DNA of 64,000 bases from Flavobacterium enshiense (GCF_022836875.1 NZ_CP090376.1:3162001-3226000), one strand, 5' to 3'; numbered from the stretch's first letter, positions 1 through 9,807 are shown. The notes: generated from the sequence alone by a model not told the origin. Translations and numbers: made by a program.

Positions 1-1269
1 GAATACAACGGATACAAAGTATATTGGCAGGACGGAGGCCAATTGGTACCACCTCAGGATCATGAAATCATTGAAATGATCGAAGCTTTGGATTACAGCG
101 AAATCAAATTTGAAGCCAACAACGACCTAATAGAATACATCGACACAGAAATAGACGAAGCCTTTATCGATTCGTCCATTGAAAATGCAACATTTAATAC
201 TTCATCTGCAGCCAAAGAAGACCTTAAAATCGTGTTCACTTCGCTTCACGGAACTTCCATAAAACTAGTTCCCGATGTTTTAGCGAAGGCAGGCTATCCG
301 AATGTTGAAATCGTAAAAGAGCAGGCTGAACCAGACGGAAATTTCCCAACAGTAAAATCACCAAACCCTGAAGAACCAGAAGCTTTGGCAATGGCAATGG
401 AACTGGCAGAACAAACCAATGCTGACATTGTGGTTGGAACCGACCCAGATTCAGACAGATTAGGAGTTGCTGTGCGGGATGATAGTGGAAAGATGACATT
501 GTTAAACGGCAACCAAACCATGGTTGTCATGACACATTTTCTGCTTCAGGAATGGAAAAAGCAAGGAAAACTAACTGGAATGGAATTTGTTGGCTCCACC
601 ATCGTTTCAACGCCGATGATGCAGGAGTTAGCTTCAGCATACGATGTTGAATGCAAAGTAGGTTTGACCGGTTTTAAGTGGATTGCCAAAATGATTAAGG
701 ATTTCCCTAATCAGAAATTCATCGGAGGCGGAGAAGAAAGTTTCGGATTTATGGTTGGTGATGCAGTTAGGGATAAAGATGCCGTAGCTTCTACCCTTTT
801 AATATGCGAAATAGCGGCTCAGGCCAAGGAAAAAGGTAGTTCGATTTATCAGGAACTACTCAAGTTATATACTGATTTCGGTTTTTATAAAGAACACTTG
901 ATTTCCATTACCAAGAAAGGAATCGAAGGCGCTAACGAAATTAAAAAAATGATGGTAGACCTTCGTGAAAATCCGGTACATGAAATCAACGGGGAACGAG
1001 TTGTGTGCATCGAAGATTATCAGAATTCGACGGTACGAAATTTATTTACCAATGAAACAGAACCGCTTTCCATTCCGAAATCCGATGTACTTATTTACTA
1101 CCTTGAAGACGGAAGTAAAATCTGTGCACGTCCGAGCGGAACGGAACCTAAAATAAAATTCTATTTCAGTGTCAACTGTGCCATTGAAACTATAGCCGAT
1201 GTTCCTGAAGCGGAGGCCTATTTGAATACTAAAATCAAAAATATTATTGCTGAAATGCAATTGAACTAA
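1..1269 (+). CDS. Phosphoglucomutase/phosphomannomutase, 5' end outside the window
   Basis: The reading frame is open from base 1, so the gene starts upstream; 422 codons are visible. The enzyme interconverts hexose 1- and 6-phosphates in the cytoplasm, feeding nucleotide-sugar and envelope synthesis. Visible family signatures are the metal loop (TDPDSDRLG, near visible residue 147), the sugar-recognition loop (GGGEESFGF, near residue 243) and the C-terminal phosphate-binding loop (RPSGTEPKIKF, near residue 377). The phosphoserine loop should lie upstream and cannot be checked. It resembles the long (about 575-residue) PGM2-like branch. The TTG at 43 is an internal codon, not the start. The ABC transporter starts on the base after this stop, so the two are probably co-transcribed. 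Exact sugar preference cannot be read from sequence. Confidence 0.93.
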   Translation, partial: EYNGYKVYWQDGGQLVPPQDHEIIEMIEALDYSEIKFEANNDLIEYIDTEIDEAFIDSSIENATFNTSSAAKEDLKIVFTSLHGTSIKLVPDVLAKAGYPNVEIVKEQAEPDGNFPTVKSPNPEEPEALAMAMELAEQTNADIVVGTDPDSDRLGVAVRDDSGKMTLLNGNQTMVVMTHFLLQEWKKQGKLTGMEFVGSTIVSTPMMQELASAYDVECKVGLTGFKWIAKMIKDFPNQKFIGGGEESFGFMVGDAVRDKDAVASTLLICEIAAQAKEKGSSIYQELLKLYTDFGFYKEHLISITKKGIEGANEIKKMMVDLRENPVHEINGERVVCIEDYQNSTVRNLFTNETEPLSIPKSDVLIYYLEDGSKICARPSGTEPKIKFYFSVNCAIETIADVPEAEAYLNTKIKNIIAEMQLN

Positions 1270-3099
1270 ATGAATAAAATTATATCAAAAATATTTCCTT
1301 TTGTAAAACCTTATAAATCACACGTAGTTTGGAATGTGATTTATAATATTTTATATGCTTTATTCAGTACGCTTTCGTTCATTACGCTCATCCCGATGAT
1401 GAACGTATTGTTCGACAAAACCAAGAAAGTGGAAACTCCCCCAGTTTGGGATGACATTTTCCATATTATGGGATATGCACAGGATTTACTGTACTACAAC
1501 ATTACACAACTAACCCAAAACGACGGTCCACAAAAGGCTCTTTTTTTAGTAGTTTCCCTGGTAATCTCTACGTTCCTTTTCAAGAATCTGTTCAGTTATT
1601 TGGCATCCTTTCACATGATGCACCTTAAAAACGGAGTATTGCGCGATTTACGTAAAACCATGTACGACAAAATAATTGAGTTGCCCATCTCATACTATTC
1701 CGAAAAAAGAAAAGGTGATGTGATGGCCAGAATGCTTGGTGATGTAAATGAAGTGCAAAATTCCTTTTTCTCGATTCTGGAACTTATCGTTAAGGAACCG
1801 ATGACCATCATTTTTTCCATAGCCATGATGTTCACCCTTAGTTTTAAACTAACGCTTTTCGTTTTTATTTTCATTCCTATTTCCGGCCTAATAATCTCTA
1901 AAATCGGAAAAAACCTAAAAGCAAGATCATTGCAAGCTCAAAACGAAAGCGGGCATTTAATTTCCATCGTTGAAGAAAGTTTATCGGGATTAAAAATCGT
2001 TAAAAGTTACAATGCGGAAGGACATTTTAAAGGACATTTTAACAATTCCATCAACCGCCTTTTATACCTGTCCAATAAAATCGGCAAGAAAAACAATTTA
2101 GCCTCTCCTTTGAGTGAATTCATGGGAATCATCACGATAGCAGTATTGCTTTGGTACGGTGGAAGCCTGGTTCTTATTGACAAAACGTTAGACGGAGCAG
2201 ATTTCTTGGCATACATGGGATTAGCTTATAACATCCTTACTCCGGCCAAAGCAATATCCAAAGCATCTTATGCCGTTAAGAATGGTATTGCGGCCGCAGA
2301 GCGTGTTTTTGCCGTATTGGAAGTTGAAAACGAAATCACCGACAAAACTAATGCGGTTGAAAAAACTACATTTGAGGACAAGATATCTATCGAAAATATC
2401 AATTTCCGCTACACGAAGGAGAATGTCCTGAAAGACTTTTCACTTGAAGTACCAAAAGGAAAGACAGTTGCTTTGGTAGGACAATCCGGAAGCGGTAAAA
2501 GTACGATTGCCAACTTATTAACCCGTTTTTATGATGTTCAGGAAGGAAACATTAAAGTTGACAATACTGACATCAAAGAGATGAAAATGCATTCACTAAG
2601 AAGCTTAATCGGATTGGTGACTCAGGACAGCATTTTATTTAATGACACGATAAAAAACAACATCCTTTTAGGTAAACAAAACGCCACAGACGAAGAAATC
2701 ATAGAAGCTTTAAAAATAGCGAACGCTTATGAATTCGTGAAAGACCTGCCAGACGGAATTGAAACCAATATTGGTGATGCCGGTAATAAACTTTCCGGAG
2801 GGCAAAAGCAACGATTGTCCATTGCAAGAGCTGTTTTGAAAAATCCACCTATCATGATTCTCGATGAAGCTACTTCTGCATTAGATACTGAAAGTGAAAA
2901 ATTAGTTCAGGTGGCACTGGAAAACATGATGCAAAACCGAACTTCCATAGTAATTGCCCACCGACTTTCGACGATTCAAAAAGCCGATATGATTGTCGTT
3001 ATGAAAAAAGGAAAAATTGTCGAACAAGGAAGACATGATGAATTATTAGCTCAAAACGGCGCTTATTCCAAATTGGTGATGATGCAGTCGTTTGAGTAG
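1270..3099 (+). CDS. ABC transporter half-molecule, MsbA-like permease/ATPase
   Basis: This 609-residue exporter half-transporter has an N-terminal six-helix membrane domain (about residues 15-330) fused to an ATPase domain (about 370-605). The ATPase shows Walker A (GQSGSGKST), the signature LSGGQKQR, Walker B with the following glutamate (IMILDEATSALD) and the H-loop (IAHRLST). It would act as a homodimer in the inner membrane. MsbA-type members flip lipid A or other amphiphiles, but the substrate cannot be told here. The ATG directly abuts the preceding stop, which implies translational coupling to the phosphohexomutase gene. Confidence 0.92.
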   Translation: MNKIISKIFPFVKPYKSHVVWNVIYNILYALFSTLSFITLIPMMNVLFDKTKKVETPPVWDDIFHIMGYAQDLLYYNITQLTQNDGPQKALFLVVSLVISTFLFKNLFSYLASFHMMHLKNGVLRDLRKTMYDKIIELPISYYSEKRKGDVMARMLGDVNEVQNSFFSILELIVKEPMTIIFSIAMMFTLSFKLTLFVFIFIPISGLIISKIGKNLKARSLQAQNESGHLISIVEESLSGLKIVKSYNAEGHFKGHFNNSINRLLYLSNKIGKKNNLASPLSEFMGIITIAVLLWYGGSLVLIDKTLDGADFLAYMGLAYNILTPAKAISKASYAVKNGIAAAERVFAVLEVENEITDKTNAVEKTTFEDKISIENINFRYTKENVLKDFSLEVPKGKTVALVGQSGSGKSTIANLLTRFYDVQEGNIKVDNTDIKEMKMHSLRSLIGLVTQDSILFNDTIKNNILLGKQNATDEEIIEALKIANAYEFVKDLPDGIETNIGDAGNKLSGGQKQRLSIARAVLKNPPIMILDEATSALDTESEKLVQVALENMMQNRTSIVIAHRLSTIQKADMIVVMKKGKIVEQGRHDELLAQNGAYSKLVMMQSFE

Positions 3100-3151
3100 A
3101 TTATTGGAAACTGTTGGATTGTTTGATTTTTAGAATTTAATACCTGCTAAA

Positions 3152-3853
3152 ATGTACGTAAACAACCCGAATATCAAAATCCCTGAAAATCCGGATACCA
3201 TAATCTGGAAATACATGGATATGTCTAAATTTTTAGATCTGTTGATTTCGGGTAAAATGTTTATGTCGCGTTCCGACAAATTTGAGGATCAGTACGAAGG
3301 CACCTTCAGCGAACCCACATTTGAAGAAATCAAAAAAATCTCTGAGAACAACCCGAAGTTTTTAAACTATTACAAATCACATAGAGAAAATGTGGTTATC
3401 AGCAGTTGGCATACCAACGAATATGAAAGTTTTGCCATGTGGCAGATTTTCACCAAAAACAATGAAGGATTAGCTATACAATCAACTCTGGGAAGACTAA
3501 AAGAAGCTTTACAAAAGGAAAGGTACACGGAACAATATATCGGCGAAGTAAACTACATCGATTACAAGAAAGAGCTGATTCCTTTTGACGATGCTTTTTT
3601 CCCATTTCTTTTTAAACGAAAAAGTTTTCAATATGAGAATGAAGTCCGAATCATCTCTGATGTTACATCTCAAAAACTAACCATAAATGATGGATTGAAA
3701 ATAGATGTTGACATCAACAAAATGATCGAAAAAATCTACATCCATCCCAAAAGTGAAAATTGGTATAAAAAACTGGTCATCGAACTCGTGTCCAAACTTG
3801 GCTTCGGCTTCGAAATAGAAAAATCGGATTTGGAAAGCGATATTTTAATTTAA
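3152..3853 (+). CDS. DUF2971 family protein
   Basis: This 233-residue soluble protein has the look of DUF2971. An N-terminal segment (IWKYMDMSKFLDLL) and SRSDKFEDQYEG are followed by a central MWQIF block near residue 100 and ENEVRIISD near residue 170. No signal peptide or membrane segment is seen. The molecular function of the family is not established; members are scattered and often found near mobile or defence genes. It lies 52 bases downstream of the ABC transporter on the same strand and converges with the lipoprotein gene, whose stop is 8 bases away. Confidence 0.75.
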   Translation: MYVNNPNIKIPENPDTIIWKYMDMSKFLDLLISGKMFMSRSDKFEDQYEGTFSEPTFEEIKKISENNPKFLNYYKSHRENVVISSWHTNEYESFAMWQIFTKNNEGLAIQSTLGRLKEALQKERYTEQYIGEVNYIDYKKELIPFDDAFFPFLFKRKSFQYENEVRIISDVTSQKLTINDGLKIDVDINKMIEKIYIHPKSENWYKKLVIELVSKLGFGFEIEKSDLESDILI

Positions 3854-3861
3854 CGGAAGAT

Positions 3862-4584
3862 TTATTTTATAGGTTCATAAGTTTCCACTACCCAATCTTT
3901 CGACAGCAGATTCACGAAATGATAGTTGACTTTATCATTCTTATCAAAAGCACCATTTTTATTGATATCCTCAATCGTTCTAAAATACAATCTGTTTTGC
4001 ACTTCCACCACGTTCCAATCTAATAATTCTTGTAATTCACTGGACAATTTGGTAAACTTCTGACCACTCATCATACTAATATAAAGTGCCTTAATATCAT
4101 TAGCATCCAACTTGCCATCCTTGTTCGTATCGGAATCTACTAAAGAATAAACCAAAATCTGTTTTTTCGACTTTTCAAATATCGTATTTAGATACGTAGC
4201 TGTCTGAATCTGTACATGTTTATCAGTTAGCGGGCGTAATTCAGTAGAATCAATATGTTGGAATTTCAAATTCTCGAAATATCCGGTAAGTTCGAAACGA
4301 TTGTAATTCGAAATAGCATAACTCATTGAATTAGTTTTACTCGATCCATAACTTCCCGGTTCTGCAGACACGCGAACATCTCCAATAGCATGAATCAGAT
4401 ATTTAGTCCCTTCCATAAAAATAGGTAAATCAGCAATTTTGATTTGTGAAGAATCCTTAACGACCGTTTTTTCCGGTGTATTTTTTGCCTCTTCATAAAT
4501 TACTTTCGGTTTTTCAGCTTCCTCTTTGCAACTTGCCAAAAGAGCAAACAAAACCAATACCGAATATTTTGAGAAGTTTTTCAT
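3862..4584 (-). CDS. Lipoprotein with EF-hand-like calcium loops
   Basis: This 240-residue protein has a lipoprotein signal peptide (lipobox LLASC, cysteine near residue 19), so it should be anchored in the envelope. Two EF-hand or dockerin-like loops are visible in the C-terminal half: DTNKDGKLDANDI near residue 152 and DINKNGAFDKNDK near residue 206. These suggest Ca2+ binding. The body between them has no recognisable catalytic motif. It lies downstream of the TonB-dependent receptor on the same strand with a 47-base gap and could be part of that transcription unit. Function is unknown. Confidence 0.75.
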   Translation of the reverse strand: MKNFSKYSVLVLFALLASCKEEAEKPKVIYEEAKNTPEKTVVKDSSQIKIADLPIFMEGTKYLIHAIGDVRVSAEPGSYGSSKTNSMSYAISNYNRFELTGYFENLKFQHIDSTELRPLTDKHVQIQTATYLNTIFEKSKKQILVYSLVDSDTNKDGKLDANDIKALYISMMSGQKFTKLSSELQELLDWNVVEVQNRLYFRTIEDINKNGAFDKNDKVNYHFVNLLSKDWVVETYEPIK

Positions 4585-4631
4585 TTCGAAACAATTTTGT
4601 CTATCAAATATAAAACAATTAAATCAGCTAC

Positions 4632-7139
4632 TTACCATCTGGCATTTAATTTTATGTTGAAAGTCCGCGTAGTCATATAATTGGGAATAGCATACTGGCT
4701 CTTCGTATACACATCACGCACCCATGTATTGGTAATGGCATTCTGATTATCAAACATGTTGTAAATTTCAAATCCCAAGCTAAATTCCCTGAATTTTTTC
4801 AGCCAATTTTTAGTTGACTGAATGGCTGCATCTTTAAACACATAAGAAAAACCAATATCGGCACGACGATAATCCTTAAGACGTAATTGATATTGGTACG
4901 GATCAGCATAGGAAGGTGAACCACCCGGTAATCCGGTATTATACACTAAATTCAAGTATAATTTCATATTGGGAAGAACCGGCATATAATCCTGAAACAA
5001 TAATCCGAATTTCAAGCGTTGGTCTGTCGGACGTGAGATATAACCACGATCATTCTGATTTTCCTCCGTTTTAAGATATCCGAAACTAAACCAGGATTCT
5101 GTCCCTGGAACAAATTCCCCATTCAAACGAAAATCGGCACCATACACATAAGCCACGGCATCATTATTAGCCCGATAACGTATACGTACATTATCGATTG
5201 TGTAAGTATTGACGTCGTCCAAGATTTTATAATATGCTTCCGAAACCAGCTTAAACGGTCGGCCCGACAATTTAAAACTGTAATCGTTACCAACGACAAT
5301 ATGATAGGACTTTTGAGCTTTTACATTCGGATTAACTTTTCCACTGTAGTCTCTTAGCTCCCTGTAAAAAGGCGGTTGCTGATATAATCCTCCGGACAAA
5401 CGGAAAAGCATGTCAGTTTCCCATTCCGGTTTGATGGTAAATTGGGCTCTCGGACTAAAAACTATCTGATTCTTTCCATTCAGGTTATCGCCCTGAACCT
5501 TCCAATCATGTACTCTAGCACCTGCGTTAATCCAAATCTGACTGGAACCGATAGTTCCTCTGTAGTTCCATTGCCCATAACCGGAAAAACGATTAATCTG
5601 AACAAAATTAGTCGCCCTTACATTCTGATAGGGAGCCAACGGACCATAATAAGGAGTGTACGGCTGATCGTTTGGTAAAACAATTTTAGGCTGTGGCAAT
5701 GAAAATCCGGCTGAATCCACTACTTCCCATTCTACTAATCGGTCGCGAATATCTTCTCTGGTATATTTGAATCCCCATTCTACCTGACTGCTTTTCTTTT
5801 TTATATCATGAAAACCTTTTACTTCAGCATTTACAATTAAAGCATCCAAGTTATTTCTTGCATGGGTTAATTGAGATCCCACACCTCGCGAAAAAACGAC
5901 ATCACCAAAAGAATCAGAACCGATATTGGAATCAATTTCTCCCAAACGATACTGCGCTAAAATATCAAAATACTCCTGTTCCTGAGTATGGTAAATCGAA
6001 CCGATAAACTTGTATTTCGAATCTTCATTAGCCTGATACGTCGACTTTACAGCCCCAAAATACGTCAAATATTGATCTTTTTCTTGACCTTCATAAAGAA
6101 CCTGTAAGGCTATTGGTTCATCAACCGTTCCAAAATTTGTCTGACGCGTTAAGGGTTCGTAGTTGTATTTGTTTTGCGAAATATTTCCTAAAAAACTCCA
6201 CTCCCACTTTGCAGAAGCATCATAATTAATCTGAGTCTGAATATCGGCAAATGTTGGTGTGTAATTCGTTTCCGTTTCCTGACTGTTAACCAACAGACTG
6301 TTGTTTCGGTAGCGGATTCCGGTAATATTGCTCCATTTCTGATTTTTCGATACTAAATCAACTGTAGCACTACCTCCCAATAAACTCGCATCCAAAGCAG
6401 CCTGAAACTTCGTAGGTCTTCTGTAAGTGATATCCAGCACCGATGATAATTTATCTCCGTATTTTGCCTGAAAACCTCCTGCTGAGAAATCCACGTTGGA
6501 AACCATTTCTGTATTGGTAAAACTCAGACCTTCCTGCTGTCCTGAACGAATCAGGAATGGACGATATACTTCGATTTCATTTACATATACTAAATTCTCA
6601 TCATAATTACCGCCACGAACTGCATACTGCGTGCTCAATTCGTTATTCGAATAAACACCGGGCAAGGTCTTCAAAATGTTTTCAACACCTGCGTTGGCAC
6701 CTGGAATCATCCTGATAACCTGCGGTTCTATAGTAGTTATACCCTCCACTCGTTTTCTTCCGCCACTGGAAATCACAACTTCTCCCAATTGTTCCGATTT
6801 TTGATTCAAAACAACATTCAACTCATAATCCTCGTTGTTTTTCAATTCAACGGTAACGGTTGATTTTTTATAGGAAACGTGTGAAATTTCAATTGCAACC
6901 TTAACATTGGCTGGGATTTTTATCTGAAAGAAACCGTTCTCATTTGATTTAGTTGTAATGTCTCCCACTTTCACAGTAGCGTCTTCAATAGGTTTATTGG
7001 ATTCGTCCAATAAAACACCTTTTACTCGAGCGGTCTGTGCTTGGGAAGCAAATCCCGTAATAAAAACAAAGAAAATTAAGAGATTAATTAGTTTTTTCAA
7101 CTGGCAATTGGGTTTTAGTTTTAAAAAAATGAGTTTCAA
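4632..7139 (-). CDS. TonB-dependent outer-membrane receptor with carboxypeptidase-like domain
   Basis: This 835-residue protein has an N-terminal signal peptide ending near ASQAQ, then a carboxypeptidase-regulatory-like (CarboxypepD_reg) beta-sandwich (about 36-125). A plug domain follows (about 130-240, with PGANAGVENILKTLPGV) and then a long beta-barrel ending in aromatic-rich strands (LNARW). It should import a large or scarce nutrient through the outer membrane using TonB energy; no ligand can be named. The ATG at 7139 lies inside the 3' end of the M23 peptidase gene (56-base overlap). A TTG at 7100 would give the neater signal peptide MKKLINLLIFF and a shorter overlap, so the start is uncertain. 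It is probably co-transcribed with the peptidase gene. Confidence 0.88.
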   Translation of the reverse strand: MKLIFLKLKPNCQLKKLINLLIFFVFITGFASQAQTARVKGVLLDESNKPIEDATVKVGDITTKSNENGFFQIKIPANVKVAIEISHVSYKKSTVTVELKNNEDYELNVVLNQKSEQLGEVVISSGGRKRVEGITTIEPQVIRMIPGANAGVENILKTLPGVYSNNELSTQYAVRGGNYDENLVYVNEIEVYRPFLIRSGQQEGLSFTNTEMVSNVDFSAGGFQAKYGDKLSSVLDITYRRPTKFQAALDASLLGGSATVDLVSKNQKWSNITGIRYRNNSLLVNSQETETNYTPTFADIQTQINYDASAKWEWSFLGNISQNKYNYEPLTRQTNFGTVDEPIALQVLYEGQEKDQYLTYFGAVKSTYQANEDSKYKFIGSIYHTQEQEYFDILAQYRLGEIDSNIGSDSFGDVVFSRGVGSQLTHARNNLDALIVNAEVKGFHDIKKKSSQVEWGFKYTREDIRDRLVEWEVVDSAGFSLPQPKIVLPNDQPYTPYYGPLAPYQNVRATNFVQINRFSGYGQWNYRGTIGSSQIWINAGARVHDWKVQGDNLNGKNQIVFSPRAQFTIKPEWETDMLFRLSGGLYQQPPFYRELRDYSGKVNPNVKAQKSYHIVVGNDYSFKLSGRPFKLVSEAYYKILDDVNTYTIDNVRIRYRANNDAVAYVYGADFRLNGEFVPGTESWFSFGYLKTEENQNDRGYISRPTDQRLKFGLLFQDYMPVLPNMKLYLNLVYNTGLPGGSPSYADPYQYQLRLKDYRRADIGFSYVFKDAAIQSTKNWLKKFREFSLGFEIYNMFDNQNAITNTWVRDVYTKSQYAIPNYMTTRTFNIKLNARW

Positions 7140-8811
7140 AGATAGTGGAATTTCCCATTTTATCAGAAACTACTACTTTTAATTCGTTCTCGCCTTCATC
7201 GTAAACTGCGTCACTAAAATAATGCGTCAGGGATTTGGTTTTAAAATCGTAATCCATTAAAATCCACTTTCCGTTTAAGTAGCCATTGTATTCCTTTATA
7301 CCGGACAAATCATCATTGATACGAACACTAATCGAATCCGATTTATCAAGATTGCTTCCCTCTGAAAAGGATGGACGGTAAATTTTAGGAGCGACTGTAT
7401 CGGTCATTATTTTATATTTTCCCAAATCTTTGGTACGGATGGAAAACAAATCCCCCTTTTTATAAGTAGTAAAATACTCAGTTCCGCCACCGTTCATTCT
7501 CGCTATAAAAATTTTTTCACGATTTATATCAGGGATATTTGCAACATCGAAAGTAACCGTCAGGTTATTGTGAACCGGAACCGTTTCGTTATGAAGAAAA
7601 AGCACATTGTCTTTCACATCGAAATCCATATAAAAATCTTCATAAAAAGAACCTTCCGGAATAAATACAGAAACATTATCCTTGGTATAATTGCTATCAT
7701 TTTTGGATTTCACAAAATAAGGCGTCCTCTTTTCCACTTTTGCAATGGTCGGTTCGGCATTGGAATATTGGATTGGAATATTGATCATTCGTTTGTTCTT
7801 ATGAAAATCAGAAATTTCAATCCGATAATTGTAAACCATATCAGGAAGTACGACTACCTGTCCGTTTTTAGTATTTCTGCTTATCAGAGAAAAAGGATAT
7901 GGTTTCTTGTAAAACAATTTCTGCACCGATTGATTCAGCGTTTTGTAACGGTAGTAATCGATAAAATTATTGATGTAGCGGGTTTCGTCAAAAGCGAATC
8001 GGTCAAACTCATAGGCAAACAACTTACTCCCGTTTAAAAAAGTTTCCACTTTGTAAATCCCATTCCAGTTGAAATTTTTATCGGACAAATCGTAAGTATT
8101 AATTCCGAAACCGATTGCACCTTTCGCCAAAACTTTAGAAGCCAGATAACTTCCGTCGGGTTGAAGCGATAAACTAACCGGAATAGGCCTTTGCGAATTA
8201 TTCACAACAGAGCTGTCGCCTACCGCGTATACTACCAAATCATTAATAACAGGCGCTTTCGTGTCCGGCATCAGAATATCAAAACCGAAAAACATCGGGT
8301 TAATGGTTTCTTCCGTTTTGGTATCACGTATTTCAAAATGCAGATGGGCACCTCCTGAACTTCCTGTATTCCCGGAAAAAGCAATCAATTGTCCTTTTTT
8401 TACGGGTAATTCACCGACCCCCGGAAAAATCTCAATTTCATATGATTTTTGAGCATATTGTCGCTTTTTAATAAAATCAGCCAGAGGTTCCTCGTATTTT
8501 TTCAGGTGACCATAGACTGTAGTAAAACCGTTGGGATGTGTTATGTAAATGGCTTTACCATATCCTTTTTCGGATACTTTTATACGCGAAACGAAACCAT
8601 CAGCAGCTGCATAAACCGGAAGCCCTTCTTTTTGCAGGGTTTTAAAGTCCAAACCTGAATGAAAATGATTTCCACGTAGCTCCGCGAAAGAACCAGAAGC
8701 ATACAATGGGATATCTAAAGGGGGACGAAAATAATCTTTGGGGTACTCTTGGGTCTGACCAAGGCAAATGGCGGATAAAAACAGTAACAAATATGGCACT
8801 TTCATGTACAA
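7084..8811 (-). CDS. M23 family metallopeptidase (LytM-type)
   Basis: This 575-residue exported protein begins with a signal peptide (residues 1-19). An M23/LytM domain at about 30-175 has all zinc and catalytic positions visible: H51xxxD55 in HSGLDF, H102 in VYGHL and H156xH158 in GGAHLHFE. These enzymes cut peptidoglycan cross-bridges in the periplasm, or serve as non-catalytic activators; here the site looks complete. The remaining 400 residues are beta-rich and not assigned. A second Met at codon 3 is an equally good start. The gene overlaps the TonB receptor gene at its 3' end and is divergent from the coiled-coil/zapA operon. Confidence 0.87.
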   Translation of the reverse strand: MYMKVPYLLLFLSAICLGQTQEYPKDYFRPPLDIPLYASGSFAELRGNHFHSGLDFKTLQKEGLPVYAAADGFVSRIKVSEKGYGKAIYITHPNGFTTVYGHLKKYEEPLADFIKKRQYAQKSYEIEIFPGVGELPVKKGQLIAFSGNTGSSGGAHLHFEIRDTKTEETINPMFFGFDILMPDTKAPVINDLVVYAVGDSSVVNNSQRPIPVSLSLQPDGSYLASKVLAKGAIGFGINTYDLSDKNFNWNGIYKVETFLNGSKLFAYEFDRFAFDETRYINNFIDYYRYKTLNQSVQKLFYKKPYPFSLISRNTKNGQVVVLPDMVYNYRIEISDFHKNKRMINIPIQYSNAEPTIAKVEKRTPYFVKSKNDSNYTKDNVSVFIPEGSFYEDFYMDFDVKDNVLFLHNETVPVHNNLTVTFDVANIPDINREKIFIARMNGGGTEYFTTYKKGDLFSIRTKDLGKYKIMTDTVAPKIYRPSFSEGSNLDKSDSISVRINDDLSGIKEYNGYLNGKWILMDYDFKTKSLTHYFSDAVYDEGENELKVVVSDKMGNSTIFETHFFKTKTQLPVEKTN

Positions 8812-8947
8812 TAATTTTGGCTAATAGGTAGCTAAGATAGAAAAAAACTGTCATTAAAAGAATAGCACAACAAATTTTATATAACTGACTACACCACAAA
8901 TTATTACCAAAAGAGTTGAAACATTTTTTAAAATTTAAACAAAAGTA

Positions 8948-8978
8948 TTGTTATTTATCAAATGGAATACTAACTTTG
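8948..8978 (+). promoter_or_regulatory. Bacteroidota-type promoter for the coiled-coil/zapA operon
   Basis: A -33 TTG (8948-8950) and a perfect -7 box TAACTTTG (8971-8978) are separated by 20 bases. The box lies 28 bases before the ATG at 9007. This matches the TTTG/TAnnTTTG pattern read by the Bacteroidota primary sigma factor. Confidence 0.7.
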
Positions 8979-9006
8979 TAAAATCGTGTAATGAAACAGG
9001 TCTGTA

Positions 9007-9297
9007 ATGAGTGAATTAACTGAAATCATTGATTCTCTTGAAATTAAATTCTCTAAATTAGCCCAGAAGCTGGATAATTTAGAAAAAACAAATCAGGAAT
9101 TGCGAAATGATTTATTGAAGTCTTCAAACATTATCAGCAAGCAGTCAGAGGAAATTTCCACATTGAAAAACCAATACGAAACCCTCAAAATGGCGAATTC
9201 ATTACTTGGCAGTGACGAAAATAAAAGAGATACGAAACTCAAAATAAATTCATTAATTCGCGAAATCGATTATTGTATAGCACAACTTTCTGATTAA
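9007..9297 (+). CDS. Small coiled-coil protein upstream of zapA
   Basis: This 96-residue soluble protein is almost entirely predicted coiled coil (heptads of I/L/K/E over residues 5-65, e.g. KLAQKLDNLEKTNQELRND). It ends 5 bases before zapA and shares its promoter. A coiled-coil protein in this position is typical of Flavobacteria. A role with ZapA at the division ring, analogous to ZapB, is an inference from position and shape only. No catalytic motif is present. Confidence 0.7.
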   Translation: MSELTEIIDSLEIKFSKLAQKLDNLEKTNQELRNDLLKSSNIISKQSEEISTLKNQYETLKMANSLLGSDENKRDTKLKINSLIREIDYCIAQLSD

Positions 9298-9302
9298 AAA
9301 GA

Positions 9303-9596
9303 ATGAGTGAAAAGCTTAAAATAAAAATATCAATTGCAGACCGCGTATATCCCTTAACCGTGGATTATTCGCAGGAAGAAGGCTTAAGAACAGCCTCAAA
9401 GAAGATTGATGCCATGATTAAGCAATTCGAAGAAAACTATGCCGTAAGAGACAAACAGGACGTGTTAGCCATGTGCGCACTTCAGTTTGCTTCGCAAGTG
9501 GAACAAAAAAAAATTGACCAATCGACCGATCTGGAAAAGGCTTTTGACCGCTTAAAAGAAATAGATGAAAAGATGAGTGCAATTCTTTCTAAATAA
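9303..9596 (+). CDS. zapA: Cell division protein ZapA
   Basis: This 97-residue protein matches the ZapA family in length and layout. A beta-hairpin N-terminus (KLKIKISIADRVYPLTV) precedes the EEGLRTASKKIDAMI block, the conserved LAMCALQFASQVE helix and a C-terminal coiled coil. ZapA binds and bundles FtsZ filaments at mid-cell. The gene follows the coiled-coil gene by 5 bases and is followed by the 6S-like RNA, an order widely kept in Bacteroidota. Confidence 0.88.
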   Translation: MSEKLKIKISIADRVYPLTVDYSQEEGLRTASKKIDAMIKQFEENYAVRDKQDVLAMCALQFASQVEQKKIDQSTDLEKAFDRLKEIDEKMSAILSK

Positions 9597-9621
9597 ACAC
9601 GTTCTTTACATAAACTAAGAT

Positions 9622-9788
9622 ACTGCCTACATTAGTACCTATTTGATAAACTCAACACTAACAAATTAAAATGAGTGAATCTTCGCTTCTAAAGCAAACT
9701 GCCCTGAGCAGGTCCTTGAACAGCGAGTTAACTCAAAACTTGTCTTCACGAGTTTATGCAATACCCCTAATGTAGGCTTTTTTTTATA
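9622..9788 (+). ncRNA. ssrS: 6S-like RNA (6S-Flavo type candidate)
   Basis: The zapA-rny spacer holds a long rod-like fold. The terminal stem is GCCTACATTAG (9625-9635) paired with CTAATGTAGGC (9767-9777), directly followed by a T-run. An inner stem is ATAAACTC (9646-9653) with GAGTTTAT (9750-9757), enclosing a large middle region. A long closed rod with an internal bulge downstream of zapA is the known setting of Bacteroidota 6S RNA, which sequesters RNA polymerase holoenzyme. Identity was not tested against a covariance model. The 3' stem and T-run also serve as terminator. Confidence 0.75.
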
Positions 9789-9807
9789 TATAATTTTCAA
9801 ATACACT

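Noticed and set aside
7570..8037. 155-residue plus-strand frame inside the M23 peptidase gene
   Set aside because: It is antisense to a gene with complete catalytic motifs; its composition is that of a shadow frame.
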